Positions 23,530 to 32,951 of a stretch of 64,000 nt of DNA are shown piece by piece; position 1 is the stretch's first letter; every line of letters starts with the position of its first letter. The notes below the pieces were generated by a model that had not been told where the DNA came from, made no database searches, and saw nothing but the letters and a program-made list of their open reading frames with translations. Both the position numbers and the translations under genes were made by a program. The DNA is from a virus, in IMG/VR virus record IMGVR_UViG_3300009314_000003, positions 1 to 64,000 of that record; one strand, given 5' to 3'.

Positions 23530-24211
23530 CAATATCTCAGACTTCCTGTATGTACGCAAGGACTGGTTCACCAGAGCCTACGCCGATAAGCTGGATCACC
23601 GCTTCCCTACCATGAAGGCCGCCCTGAACCTCTTCTACCAGCGCGGGGGCGAGACGATAGTAGAGACAGGCTGCCAGCGGCTGGTGGATGACTGGGGAGC
23701 CGGTTGCTCCGCCCAGCTCTTTGCTGAGGTAATTAGGCATCACGGCGGCCAGCTACATAGTGTAGACAACGACAGGACCCATCTGGACACAGCCCGGCGG
23801 ATTGTCGGGGATCAGCAGGTTAGTTTCTATCTCCAGGACTCAGTAGCCTTCCTGATGAACTTTGGAGGGCCGATAGATCTCCTGTATCTGGATAGCTATG
23901 ACTATCCCTACTTCGAACTTCTTGATATCTATGGTGGGCGCCACAGTACTGAGGCTATAATGGCCCTGGATGGTTTAGAGGAGGAGGAGATAGTTGAGCG
24001 TCACGGGGATTTAATCATACCCTGTCAGGAGCACTGCCTAAGAGAACTTACTGCCGCCCGGGATAAGCTACACGACAGGAGTGTAATCCTAATTGATGAC
24101 AACAACTTCCCCGGGGGCGGTAAACCCCGCCTGGCCCGGGAGTATCTCAAGGATCGGGGCTGGGAGGTGATTCTGGACTATCAACAGACACTATGGACCA
24201 AGAAGCAGTAA
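23516..24211 (+). CDS. Class I SAM methyltransferase-like protein (231 aa)
   Basis: Rossmann-type pattern: TIVETGCQRL (motif I, with Gly), LHSVDNDRTHLDTAR (acidic residue after strand 2), VSFYLQDSVAFL, and LLYLDSYD (strand 4). The later VILIDDNNFPGGGK is typical of Methyltransf_24-type proteins in surface polysaccharide clusters. It probably methylates a sugar or small molecule made by neighbouring enzymes. Overlaps both neighbours. Confidence 0.75.
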   Translation: MNSSNNISDFLYVRKDWFTRAYADKLDHRFPTMKAALNLFYQRGGETIVETGCQRLVDDWGAGCSAQLFAEVIRHHGGQLHSVDNDRTHLDTARRIVGDQQVSFYLQDSVAFLMNFGGPIDLLYLDSYDYPYFELLDIYGGRHSTEAIMALDGLEEEEIVERHGDLIIPCQEHCLRELTAARDKLHDRSVILIDDNNFPGGGKPRLAREYLKDRGWEVILDYQQTLWTKKQ

Positions 24212-24783
24212 AACGTGCCTTCTTAGTTGTGGGCCCTGAGTCGAGCGGTACACGCTTCCTAACCAGGCTGTTCATCGCGTGTGGTTGTTTAGGAGACGGT
24301 GGGCATTATCAGAGGCTTGATTCTTATTTCTCTATGGTCCCTGGTAGTCTTAAGGATGTTGGGGAAGAGGGTATCAGTATTGATATTGATGGTGTGGATC
24401 TGCTTGTGTGGCGGAGAAGCCTCCCCCATGGGGGGCGTGAGGAGTGGCCTGATTTAAGGCTAATGATAAAGGCCCTTAGGAGGCGTGGGTTTGAGGTGTG
24501 GGTTGTGGTTATCCTTAGAGATTGGCTGGTAACTGCGAAGTCACAGGTCCGGAGGGGTATGGCGGCGTCAGTTGATGAGGCTTTGGAAAGGATACACAGA
24601 AGTGTACTCAGTTCCTTAGAGGCGATCAAACACGAGTCTGTGGCTTGGCACGTGGTATTATATGAGTCGCTAGTTCTTCACCCCCACAGCGCCACAAGTC
24701 AGCTGTTCAAGCATTTAGATTTGACATTACCGGCCAAGTTTGAGAAACCAGTGGATATGAACCTGAAATACTATGGCAACTAA
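24193..24783 (+). CDS. Sulfotransferase-like P-loop protein (196 aa)
   Basis: FLVVGPESSGTRFLTRLF near the N-terminus matches the 5'-phosphosulfate binding loop of sulfotransferases. VVVILRDWLVTAKSQ fits the 3'-phosphate binding region (R...S), and WHVVLYESLVLHP fits the usual YE-DL segment. The product would transfer sulfate from PAPS to a glycan or nucleotide sugar. Overlaps both neighbours, so it is in the sugar operon. Confidence 0.75.
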   Translation: MDQEAVKRAFLVVGPESSGTRFLTRLFIACGCLGDGGHYQRLDSYFSMVPGSLKDVGEEGISIDIDGVDLLVWRRSLPHGGREEWPDLRLMIKALRRRGFEVWVVVILRDWLVTAKSQVRRGMAASVDEALERIHRSVLSSLEAIKHESVAWHVVLYESLVLHPHSATSQLFKHLDLTLPAKFEKPVDMNLKYYGN

Positions 24784-25831
24784 TAGAGTACTAGTAGATC
24801 TCCATCATGCTGACCTTTTCTATTCCCTTCAGCTCCTCTTCGAGAAGCGACTCGGTGCAGAAGTATTCAGGCCCATTGGTATGGAGTGGTATACCGAAGG
24901 GTACTGGCATGTATATCCCCACATCAATGTGGCCCGGCAGTACCTAGGTATGGATAACAGCATTATCCACAAAGACGTACACGGACAACCCTTGGACAAG
25001 TCTGCCTGGGTTAATGCGTCCTACACAACCTCGGGTGATGGAATCTACTATGTCATGGATGTTACCAAGGATAAGCTGAATAGGGGCATCACCCTGGAGG
25101 CGTTCAAGGAAACTGAGTTTGATATCATCATCTCCTCAATACCGGCCCACATTAGGCCATTCAATGAACTCATCAGGCTATACCAGCCCAGGGCCAAGCA
25201 TATCTTCCAGATAAGCAATTCCTGGACCTTCGATCCCGATGTACGGAATATCATGTCATCCGCCTCTCCCTTCCCTACTACCAAGCACGCAATCTTCTAT
25301 CACCAGGAGTTTGAGCTGGATACGTTCCACTATGAGCCGCCACAGGGCGTAGCGACTGTATCGAGCTTCATTCACTACATGCAGGAGATGGATATTCGCA
25401 ACCGCTTCGCAGCCATGCTTCCAGATTGGACTTTTCGCTCCTATGGCGCTGGAATGCCTGAGGGCAATATTTGCAAGACGGCCGAGATTGCCGATCGGAT
25501 GCGGGAGAGTGACTTCATCTGGCATGTCAAGCCAGGCGGGGACGGGTTTGGTTATAACATCCACGAGGCCTACGCCGTTGGCCGTCCTGTTATTACTCGT
25601 ATGCATCATTACAGAGGCAAGCTGGCCGAGCAGCTGCTTACCGATCAGGAGACCTGCATCGACCTTGATAGGTACACGGAGCAGGAGGTGGCCAGCCAGC
25701 TTGAGTACTATAATACCAACCCAGAAGAACACCTGGCCCTGTGTCAGAGGGCCTATGATCGCTTTGGGAAAGTGGTCGACTATGATCAGGAGTTTGAGGA
25801 GCTCAAAACCTTTATGGAGGACTTGAGATAA
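24773..25831 (+). CDS. Glycosyltransferase-like protein (352 aa)
   Basis: GT-B type by its C-terminal part: VKPGGDGFGYNIHEAYAVGRPVITR is the donor-binding loop with the acidic residue in HEAYA. The N-terminal MATNRVLVDLHHADLFYSL is the acceptor-domain strand and loop. Its stop overlaps the GDP-mannose dehydratase start (ATGA-type). Donor sugar could be GDP-linked given the neighbour, but this is inference. Confidence 0.7.
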   Translation: MATNRVLVDLHHADLFYSLQLLFEKRLGAEVFRPIGMEWYTEGYWHVYPHINVARQYLGMDNSIIHKDVHGQPLDKSAWVNASYTTSGDGIYYVMDVTKDKLNRGITLEAFKETEFDIIISSIPAHIRPFNELIRLYQPRAKHIFQISNSWTFDPDVRNIMSSASPFPTTKHAIFYHQEFELDTFHYEPPQGVATVSSFIHYMQEMDIRNRFAAMLPDWTFRSYGAGMPEGNICKTAEIADRMRESDFIWHVKPGGDGFGYNIHEAYAVGRPVITRMHHYRGKLAEQLLTDQETCIDLDRYTEQEVASQLEYYNTNPEEHLALCQRAYDRFGKVVDYDQEFEELKTFMEDLR

Positions 25832-26820
25832 TGAAGAAGAGAGCGTTAATAACGGGAATCACGGGACAGGACGGCAGTTATCTTGCTGAGATCCTACTGG
25901 AGAAGAGGTACGAGGTCTTCGGCCTGGAGCGCAGGGCGTCCCGCAAGAGGCGGGACAATGTGGCCCACATAGAAGATAAGATCAACTGGCTGACCGGCGA
26001 CCTGGCGGATCAAAACTCCATCTACCGCGCCGTGCGGGAGTCCGAACCCGATGAAGTTTTCCAATTGGCTAGCCAATCATTTGTCAAGGAGAGCTGGAAC
26101 TCCCCCGAGTACACAGGTGATGTCACGGGTCTTGGGGCCCTCCGGGTCCTGGAGGCAGTACGTGAGTATGGAGAGCCGGTGAAGTTCTATCAGGCCAGCT
26201 CCTCAGAGATGTTTGGCAGGATGGTAGAGAACCCAGCCAATGAGAATACCCCCTTCTACCCCCGCTCACCCTATGGTGTAGCCAAACTCTACGCCCACTG
26301 GATTACGGTTAACTATCGTGAGAGTTATGATATGTTCAACTGCTCGGGAATACTGTTTAATCACGAAGGACCACGTCGGAGTCTGGAGTTTGTCACCCGT
26401 AAGATCACACACGGAGTGGCCAGAATAGCACTTGGCCTAGACAGTTACATTACTCTTGGTAATCTGGACGCCAAGAGGGACTGGGGGCATGCTCGGGACT
26501 ATATGATGGCGGCGTGGATGATGTTGCAACAGGAGAAGCCGATGGACTTTGTCATAGCGACAGGCGAAAACCACTCCATCAGGGACTTCCTATCTGAGGC
26601 GTTTAGGTGTGTTGGCATAACTGATTGGGAGCCGTATGTCAAGCAGGACCCGCGCTTTATGAGACCAGCCGAGGTTAATGTTCTGTGTGGTGATGCCGCA
26701 CGAGCCAGGCTCCTACTAGGCTGGGAGCCAACCGTCTCCTTCAAGGAGCTAGTGTCTGGAATGGTGGAAAATGACATAAAACAGTTGACGGAGGTTAGAA
26801 AGACGGTAAAGGAGTCATAG
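25831..26820 (+). CDS. gmd: GDP-mannose 4,6-dehydratase
   Basis: Short-chain dehydrogenase-like enzyme that converts GDP-mannose to GDP-4-keto-6-deoxymannose, the precursor of GDP-fucose, rhamnose and perosamine. Motifs seen: GITGQDGSYLAE (9-20, NADP binding), LASQSFVKESWNSP, the active-site ASSSEMFG, and YGVAKLYAH (catalytic Tyr and Lys). NHEGPRR and the ARDYM region also match. At 329 residues it is slightly shorter than bacterial Gmd (about 350-370). It lies among glycosyl-, methyl- and sulfotransferase-like genes, indicating synthesis of an unusual deoxysugar for DNA, virion or host-surface modification. Confidence 0.92.
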   Translation: MKKRALITGITGQDGSYLAEILLEKRYEVFGLERRASRKRRDNVAHIEDKINWLTGDLADQNSIYRAVRESEPDEVFQLASQSFVKESWNSPEYTGDVTGLGALRVLEAVREYGEPVKFYQASSSEMFGRMVENPANENTPFYPRSPYGVAKLYAHWITVNYRESYDMFNCSGILFNHEGPRRSLEFVTRKITHGVARIALGLDSYITLGNLDAKRDWGHARDYMMAAWMMLQQEKPMDFVIATGENHSIRDFLSEAFRCVGITDWEPYVKQDPRFMRPAEVNVLCGDAARARLLLGWEPTVSFKELVSGMVENDIKQLTEVRKTVKES

Positions 26821-26821
26821 G

Positions 26822-27115
26822 ATGGGTAAACCCGCAACTACTTACTTCTGTACCCAGGGCCATCTTGTCGAGGATAATCCTCATCATTGCTTTGGCCACA
26901 GGGACTTTGATGGTTGGTATAGTGGAGAGGCAGAGTCCGAGCCATGTCCTTACTGTGGGAGTGAAGTAAAGACAATGATCTGTGACTTCTGGGATGACCC
27001 GGCCCCCGTAGTTAAGACGGAAGACATTCAACAGACTGACCACCTGGGGAATACCTACTATATTCAGGTGGAAGTATATGATATGAAGGAACTGACAACA
27101 GAAGATGCATCTTAG
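26822..27115 (+). CDS. Cys/His-rich protein (97 aa)
   Basis: 97 residues with FCTQGHLV near the N-terminus, a central CPYCGSEV pair and a following Cys (MICDFW), which could bind zinc. Starts 1 nt after the gmd stop and overlaps the next gene by 11 nt. Function unknown. Confidence 0.6.
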   Translation: MGKPATTYFCTQGHLVEDNPHHCFGHRDFDGWYSGEAESEPCPYCGSEVKTMICDFWDDPAPVVKTEDIQQTDHLGNTYYIQVEVYDMKELTTEDAS

Positions 27116-28538
27116 ATTCCAATCCTTTACAGTTGTACTATTAGTAGCGCTTGGTGTAGCCACCATCTCAGCATGGTTTACGGTAAATGGTCTTATTGCC
27201 CTATTCTCTGGGGCCATCAATTCCATTGTTGCCATGGTCATAGCCCTGGAGGTCGGCAAGATAACCATCGCCGGCTGGCTCATCCTTGGTCGTAGAACTA
27301 AACTTAAAATACCACTCCTAATTATTATGCTGGTCCTCATGGGTATAGCCGGGGTCGGGCATTTTGGCTTTCTCTCAGAGGCCTATAATAAAGAGCGCGC
27401 TGTTCAAACCAGGACCGAGGGTAAGGTAGAGCGCTTGGAGCGGCAGATTGAAATGTTGGAAGCCCGGGACACTGACCTACAAACCCTGGTAGATAGAACC
27501 CCTGAGAATTATGTTACCCGCCGGTGGCAAATATGGCAGGACATTGCCCCGGAGCAGGAAAAGATATACAAACAACTTGACAGCTTGTATATTGTAAGAG
27601 ATAACCTGGCTGAGGAGGAATTGGAGATAGAACTTTCCATTGGCCCCTACCGCCACATTGCGGCCCTCCTGGGCACAACGAAGGACAATGTAGCTCGAGG
27701 TGTTGCATTGATATTGTCTCTAATTATCGATCCGTTGGCTATACTGCTTATTATGGCAGGTAGCAGGCAGACAAAAGTAATTGTCCAATCCCCTTCCTCT
27801 TCTCTCCCATCTCCTCTCCGTTCCTCTTCTGTGAGTAAGATAAAGTCTGAAGGCGTTTTCAAACGCCTTAACATCCCCAGCCGTCGTAGGAAGGTGAATA
27901 AGGCGGCGTTAGTAGAGAAAAGAAAGGGACCAGTTAAGGATAGGGTTATTATAGCCATTGGGGGATCACTTCACCATGCCATATATAAACTGGCTGTCAT
28001 TCTAAGGTGTCGGGGTAGTGTGATTCTTCATTTACAGCACGGTCTTGAGCCTTTAGAATCTATTTGCCATAAACTCCCCAATGTACAAGAGGTAATTATA
28101 GGGTTACCAGGGGAGGCTGATATCATTCTTACAGAGGACAAAACCGTTGTAAAAGAAGGGTGGGTAGGTTCACAATATATTACCCCAGAGGAATGGTTTG
28201 GCCTCGGTAGTAGCCTTTTGTCAGATGTTTCCATAGCCCATAGTAAGAAGGTCTACTTGAACCTCGGGGACACGCCGATTGATCAGGATTTGTATGGTTT
28301 GGGTGTTCAGCTTAGTGATGAGGACGACACCCTTATGGATATGCTGATTACCGCCGCTGGATGTTACAGGCGTTGCGTTTCTGTTGGTGTTTTGAGTGCC
28401 CTACTAGAATTTACTGGTCTGGGGTATGTGGCCTGGGTTGCACAGACCGATAACAAACTTTATGGTATCTATTTACTTCCTTTAACAAAAACTCTATCAT
28501 GTAAGGAGGAATTTGTGGATGAGTTTTCTTTTATCTGA
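27105..28538 (+). CDS. Multi-span membrane protein with coiled coil and soluble domain (477 aa)
   Basis: The N-terminal 85 residues contain three hydrophobic helices, then a coiled coil (RTEGKVERLERQIEMLEARD) runs to about 180. Another membrane helix follows (VALILSLIIDPLAILLIMAG). The last 180 residues are soluble with alternating strands and helices (VIIAIGGSLHHAIYKLAVIL). The N-terminal half resembles membrane proteins found in other phages whose role is unclear. A sensor, transporter or superinfection-exclusion function are options; none is proven. Confidence 0.65.
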   Translation: MHLRFQSFTVVLLVALGVATISAWFTVNGLIALFSGAINSIVAMVIALEVGKITIAGWLILGRRTKLKIPLLIIMLVLMGIAGVGHFGFLSEAYNKERAVQTRTEGKVERLERQIEMLEARDTDLQTLVDRTPENYVTRRWQIWQDIAPEQEKIYKQLDSLYIVRDNLAEEELEIELSIGPYRHIAALLGTTKDNVARGVALILSLIIDPLAILLIMAGSRQTKVIVQSPSSSLPSPLRSSSVSKIKSEGVFKRLNIPSRRRKVNKAALVEKRKGPVKDRVIIAIGGSLHHAIYKLAVILRCRGSVILHLQHGLEPLESICHKLPNVQEVIIGLPGEADIILTEDKTVVKEGWVGSQYITPEEWFGLGSSLLSDVSIAHSKKVYLNLGDTPIDQDLYGLGVQLSDEDDTLMDMLITAAGCYRRCVSVGVLSALLEFTGLGYVAWVAQTDNKLYGIYLLPLTKTLSCKEEFVDEFSFI

Positions 28539-28761
28539 AGAAACAAAGGAGAAGGATATAGCAAGGGATATATTAAAGCGTTTACTGATTTATTACGAGA
28601 GGAGTACTCCTCCTCCAAAGTACTTGGCAAGACTTCCTGCCTGGATATCCTTCCGGCGGGTAGTGCCTATTATGGGTAGTGATTGTGAGTATGTCCTCGC
28701 CATCTGTAATGCGATTCGCATTCATCACCCTGATGTTGTGGAGAGAATACTAAGTGAGTAG
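28519..28761 (+). CDS. Hypothetical protein (80 aa)
   Basis: The ATG at 28519 is chosen because AAGGAGG lies 9 nt before it. 80 residues, helical, with a basic middle. It overlaps the preceding membrane protein gene and the start of the following glycosyltransferase. Unknown function. Confidence 0.55.
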   Translation: MSFLLSEETKEKDIARDILKRLLIYYERSTPPPKYLARLPAWISFRRVVPIMGSDCEYVLAICNAIRIHHPDVVERILSE

Positions 28762-30208
28762 GCGCGTCTTAATATCTTCTGATTCTACCAACATACGTAC
28801 AGGGTATAGTCGTGTAGCCACAGATATAATGCAGGCCTTGCACAAAGCAGGTCATGAGGTAGCCCAGTTAGCCTGGTTCCACAGGAGCGAGAATTTATTA
28901 CATCGTCCCTGGCAAACATTTACCACTTACAAGGATCATAAGAAGTGTTGCGGACGAGGGGACTACATCAGTGAGGTATACAGAGATATGAAAGTCTCTT
29001 ATCTGCAGGTTGATAAGGAGACAGGTTATCCGCAGGCGGTGGGTAAAGACTTTCCATATTGTCCCCACGGCCAACGTTTGTCTGGTGATATATATGGTCA
29101 GATGAGCATAGATCTGGTAGTATCTATTTTTCAACCGGAGATCGTTATATCCATAGGGGATCAATGGATGTGTGCCAGTATTGAGGGGTGTATCTTTAGG
29201 GGCTCCTTCAAACATGTTATGTATGCTGCCGTTGATGGTGCTCCATTACCTCGTTACACCATCAAGAATGGTCACCGTCTTGATTGGAGGCAACTTTACC
29301 TTGATGTGGATTACCCAGTTACTATGTGTAACTGGGCCGCGGAAGAAGTCGATAAGATGGTTGATGATGGTGGAGTAGCCTGTAAAACCATTTTACATGG
29401 TGTGGATACGGATTGTTTTCATCCTTTGAGTAGTACACAAAGAACCCGCATCCGTTCAGGAAATACCCCTGGCTTTATAGAGATTGGTCGTTCCTCTGGA
29501 TCTGGTATATGGGATCGCGTAACCAATTTAGATGATGATTTTCTAGTACTTTATGTGGGCCGAAATATGTCCCGGAAGAGTATTCCCTTCCTATTTCGAA
29601 CGATAAGGCAATTTAAGGATGAGGGGTTGGAAGACAAGGACAAAGTTCGACTCCTACTACATATGCCTTACAAGGATGTAGGGTGGAATATGGATGAGCT
29701 TATTCGTATCTACGATGCTTATGATTGGGTTATGGTTAATCCACAGGTGAAGGTTGGAACAGGGCCAGATGATAAGGAACTTAATAAGGTATACAATATG
29801 GCTGATGTGAGCCTGCATATGTCATCTGCAGAAGGATTTGCCCTGACCCTGGCTGAAAGCCTTTCCGCCGGTGTTCCTACCACCGCACTTGATTATTCAG
29901 CCCCACCCTCCTGGGGCGGGGAAGTATTACAGCTTATTCGACCTATAGAAGTTATACAGGAACCTGTAACTAACCTGGGTAGGGCAGTTCCTGATATAGA
30001 TGATGCCGTAAAGACTCTAAAGCGTATTTATGATATGCCCAGGAAAGAGAGAATAGAAGTATCTAAGGCCGGCAGACGTTTTATGGTAAAGGGGTTTAAT
30101 TGGAAGGGGAGTATCACTCCTAGTTGGGTGGCTCTAGTTGACACCATTTCCCTGGATGGTATTACTCCACTGTCTTCCCAAGATATGCACAGTAACCAAA
30201 AGAGGTAA
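28754..30208 (+). CDS. Glycosyltransferase, GT4-like (484 aa)
   Basis: GTG start. The N-terminus VLISSDSTNIRTGYSRVATDIM has the GT-B acceptor-domain loop. YVGRNMSRKSIPFLFRTI opens the donor domain, and SSAEGFALTLAESLSAGVPT is a full EX7E motif (Glu in AEGF and in LAES). It is the most canonical GT4 enzyme in the window. Ends 1 nt before the phosphoesterase gene. Confidence 0.85.
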   Translation: MSRRVLISSDSTNIRTGYSRVATDIMQALHKAGHEVAQLAWFHRSENLLHRPWQTFTTYKDHKKCCGRGDYISEVYRDMKVSYLQVDKETGYPQAVGKDFPYCPHGQRLSGDIYGQMSIDLVVSIFQPEIVISIGDQWMCASIEGCIFRGSFKHVMYAAVDGAPLPRYTIKNGHRLDWRQLYLDVDYPVTMCNWAAEEVDKMVDDGGVACKTILHGVDTDCFHPLSSTQRTRIRSGNTPGFIEIGRSSGSGIWDRVTNLDDDFLVLYVGRNMSRKSIPFLFRTIRQFKDEGLEDKDKVRLLLHMPYKDVGWNMDELIRIYDAYDWVMVNPQVKVGTGPDDKELNKVYNMADVSLHMSSAEGFALTLAESLSAGVPTTALDYSAPPSWGGEVLQLIRPIEVIQEPVTNLGRAVPDIDDAVKTLKRIYDMPRKERIEVSKAGRRFMVKGFNWKGSITPSWVALVDTISLDGITPLSSQDMHSNQKR

Positions 30209-30209
30209 A

Positions 30210-31175
30210 ATGACTGATACTAAGAGTAGAAGTAATTTCAAGTATAGTGAGGAGCATATTCAATGGATCAGTGATCATCTGGAGAAGGAGTGGGGATGGC
30301 CCCGGGTTGTAAGAGCTTTTAATGCCATCTTTGTGGAGGAGAATCTGGATGTGGAGACTATTTCGGAGGAGAGCCTCCGAGGTGTTTACCGTTACCGGAC
30401 GAAGGCCACTGTTAGGGATGGTACTTATCGCGTCCTGATAGTTCCTGATATCCACATTCCTTTTCAAGATCGTAAGGTTTTGGGTGGTATGAGATTACTA
30501 ATTCCGGATCTTGAATGCACTGATATCGTCTTTATAGGAGATGTCTTTGATTGTGCGTCCATCTCGAGATTCGATAAGGATCCGAGACGCATTAAGGCCT
30601 TCATGACGGAGTTTGAGGAAGGCATAGACGAGTTGAAACTATGGCTACAAGCCGCTAATGGGGCCCGTGTTCACTATGTAATCGGGAATCATGAGAAGAG
30701 ATTGTTCGCGCGGCTCCGACGAAGGGTACCTGAGTTATTAGGCGCCATACCCTCCAACTGGGAGGATATGATCAAGTTTCATTCCCCTGATGTTTATAAC
30801 AGTATGATTATCCACCCGGACGGATTTGAGTTGGCAGGTTTCAAGTTTGTACATGGTGGCCAGGCCTACTCAAAGTTCTCTGCTTATTCGGCTAAAGCCC
30901 ATGCCTACCTCTATCATAAGAGCGGCTTCTCCGGCCATACTCACCGCGTCGGTTCATATTATGAGACTACCGAGGATAGTACGATTGAATGGCATGAGGT
31001 TGGGCACGTAACTATGCAGGAGGAATATGCCGACTATATTACTGGGACTCCAAACTGGCAGAAGGCATTCGCAACCCTAGAGGTTAGTCCAGATAAGGAG
31101 TTTCCGAAGATACAGATAGTCCGGATTGATAGTAAGTCCGGCTTCTGGTATGGGAATCAGTATTATGGTGACTAA
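30210..31175 (+). CDS. Calcineurin-like metallophosphoesterase (321 aa)
   Basis: Start set to the ATG at 30210 right after the previous stop, with AAAGAGG upstream; the open frame extends to 30138. Residues 1-65 are a helical DNA-binding-like region. The catalytic motifs follow: PDIHIP (D-x-H), GDVFD, GNHE, HGG and GHTHR. The family includes phosphodiesterases and DNA/RNA phosphatases. The first phosphoesterase in this window, at 13.8 kb, is disrupted, whereas this one is intact. Confidence 0.85.
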   Translation: MTDTKSRSNFKYSEEHIQWISDHLEKEWGWPRVVRAFNAIFVEENLDVETISEESLRGVYRYRTKATVRDGTYRVLIVPDIHIPFQDRKVLGGMRLLIPDLECTDIVFIGDVFDCASISRFDKDPRRIKAFMTEFEEGIDELKLWLQAANGARVHYVIGNHEKRLFARLRRRVPELLGAIPSNWEDMIKFHSPDVYNSMIIHPDGFELAGFKFVHGGQAYSKFSAYSAKAHAYLYHKSGFSGHTHRVGSYYETTEDSTIEWHEVGHVTMQEEYADYITGTPNWQKAFATLEVSPDKEFPKIQIVRIDSKSGFWYGNQYYGD

Positions 31176-31239
31176 GACCGACGAGTTGAAAGATATAATC
31201 ACTCAAAGGTTTGATCGAAATTATTCGCATAGACGATAA
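31165..31239 (+). CDS. Possible 24-residue peptide
   Basis: An ATG at 31165 overlapping the phosphoesterase end opens 24 codons (MVTKTDELKDIITQRFDRN...). Composition is protein-like, but there is no clear ribosome binding site. The remaining gap to 31288 holds only a GGAGAG leader for the next gene. Confidence 0.25.
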   Translation: MVTKTDELKDIITQRFDRNYSHRR

Positions 31240-31288
31240 CTCAAAATTCTCTTACAACGGGAGAATATATAAAGGAGAGTAATATCTA

Positions 31289-31555
31289 ATGAAGGAATAT
31301 AATATTCCCAGGGGTACTATAGCCCGTATTATGGGTATTGAGCGGCCAAAAGAGTCCAAGGCAGCCACAGAAGAGGAAGGGCATTTGGCTGAGGAGGAGC
31401 GTATGTTTGATGATGTAGGTGTTTATGTACAAGATCCTAATATCAATATTAAATGGATTTATGACGGTACATCAACACCAACATCAGAATGGGATAAAGC
31501 AACAACAGGTACGGCCAACAACTTCCATTACTATTCTAGTTCCAATAGTACTTAA
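31289..31555 (+). CDS. Hypothetical protein (88 aa)
   Basis: 88 residues with an acidic middle and a Thr/Ser/Asn-rich C-terminus. AAAGGAGAG precedes the ATG. Its stop and the next start overlap (TAAATG region). First gene of the virion-related run; function unknown. Confidence 0.55.
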   Translation: MKEYNIPRGTIARIMGIERPKESKAATEEEGHLAEEERMFDDVGVYVQDPNINIKWIYDGTSTPTSEWDKATTGTANNFHYYSSSNST

Positions 31556-32332
31556 ATGACTGGAGAGAAGAAGGAAGAAAAGCTTATTCCCCATGGTCCA
31601 ACTAAGGCCCTGGCAAAGAAGATAGGGCCGGAGGATGAGATTCTTGTTGCTGATTATGCAGATGATTTCCCGGAGGTGAAGAGGCTCCTCTCCTCCTACC
31701 CCGAGGAGGCACATGATTCTCTTATTATAACCGGGGCCCAATTACTTCATCTGGTACAGTATCAACAGGATACTGCTTTTGGTATGGTTCGTACCGTCCC
31801 TCTTAATTGTGGTGGGGAGGATTGTGACTTTGCTGATGTTTGTGCCTACTACAAAATAGGCATCGCACCTATGGGGCACCCCTGTCCAGAAGAGGTAGAG
31901 GTAGTTCGAGCAGTCGTGCCACAACTAATACGTGACCTGGATGTTGATACGGAATCATATCTTGAGATTAATATGGTTCAGGAGTATGTTGATGCCCTTA
32001 TCCAGGAACATAGGGCTCAGAAGTATCTTGCCCTTGATAATGACATGATCCCCAGGTCGATAGGTATTGACCAGGCTACTGGAATTCCAATCTGGCAGGA
32101 TGACATGTCCCCCGCCCTATCTAACAAGGAGAGGGCCCAACGGAAGAAGGAAAAGCTCCGGAAGGAGTTTGTAGCTACCCGGGAGATGCGACTTAAGTTC
32201 AAGGTAGCTACCCCGGAGGATGAAAGTCAGAAGGCAGCAGCTATGAGAAAGCAAATGGAAGAAGCTATTCAAAGGCAGGCACAAGAGGCCAAGTTTGAAG
32301 ATATAGAGGAAGAAAGAGAAAATGCCACTTAA
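31556..32332 (+). CDS. Cys-cluster protein upstream of virion genes (258 aa)
   Basis: 258 residues. The middle has a cysteine cluster (NCGGEDCDFADVCAYY ... GHPCP) that probably binds a metal. The C-terminal third is a long charged helix rich in Gln, Glu and Lys. Proteins with such a cluster occur near phage packaging genes in my recollection, so a packaging accessory role (small-terminase-like) is possible. It overlaps the next gene by 11 nt. Confidence 0.5.
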   Translation: MTGEKKEEKLIPHGPTKALAKKIGPEDEILVADYADDFPEVKRLLSSYPEEAHDSLIITGAQLLHLVQYQQDTAFGMVRTVPLNCGGEDCDFADVCAYYKIGIAPMGHPCPEEVEVVRAVVPQLIRDLDVDTESYLEINMVQEYVDALIQEHRAQKYLALDNDMIPRSIGIDQATGIPIWQDDMSPALSNKERAQRKKEKLRKEFVATREMRLKFKVATPEDESQKAAAMRKQMEEAIQRQAQEAKFEDIEEERENAT

Positions 32333-32945
32333 TCTATTTAAGAAAGCAGCTGTGAGCAGGGGCCTACTTAAGAAAGCAGCTAGTAGCAGGACAGGCTTAT
32401 ACGCGAGGACGCGGGAAGAATTCACAAGGAGGCTTTATCAAGAAGGATCGCTTAAGGTCGGGGATGTGATAGAGGCATCCATAAGGGGCGAGACTGGCGG
32501 CGGGGCGATCAAGAGCTCCATAGCCGTGACCGAGTCCATCTCGACTAGACTGACAAGAGGCTCCTCGTTGCATGCCCAGCGTGCTTCTCCCCAGGCATTT
32601 ACCGCAGAACTGAGCGGTATCTTAGGTGATACGTTAGGCGGTACAAAGAATTTCATGCGAGAGCTGATGGCATCAACATCTAAGTACAACTACTCCGGGG
32701 CAGGCACATTTGTGGGTGCTGCAATAGGTATGAGTGGGGCTTATGACAGGGATGATACATCAATGCCGCGTATGTTAGCCTATGGCATGGCGGGTGGACT
32801 GCTGGGAAGATATGTAGGCGGGTTCGCCGTTAAGAAGGGAAAGTTTATTAACTGGTTAAACAAGACCGGCGGGAGATTTAATATAAGTACACAGGTTCTA
32901 CAAGGTGGTAAACACCCGTCCGTTGTTGGAAAGGTATTTAGGTAA
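32322..32945 (+). CDS. Structural-type protein with Gly-rich region (207 aa)
   Basis: 207 residues: basic N-terminus with repeated LLKKAA-type units, a Ser/Thr-rich middle, and a Gly/Ala hydrophobic stretch (GTFVGAAIGMSGAYD, GMAGGLLGRYVGGFAV). The Gly-zipper-like stretch may insert into membranes. Similar composition is shared by the next two larger proteins, suggesting a related internal virion set. Confidence 0.55.
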   Translation: MPLNLFKKAAVSRGLLKKAASSRTGLYARTREEFTRRLYQEGSLKVGDVIEASIRGETGGGAIKSSIAVTESISTRLTRGSSLHAQRASPQAFTAELSGILGDTLGGTKNFMRELMASTSKYNYSGAGTFVGAAIGMSGAYDRDDTSMPRMLAYGMAGGLLGRYVGGFAVKKGKFINWLNKTGGRFNISTQVLQGGKHPSVVGKVFR

Positions 32946-32951
32946 AGCGGG

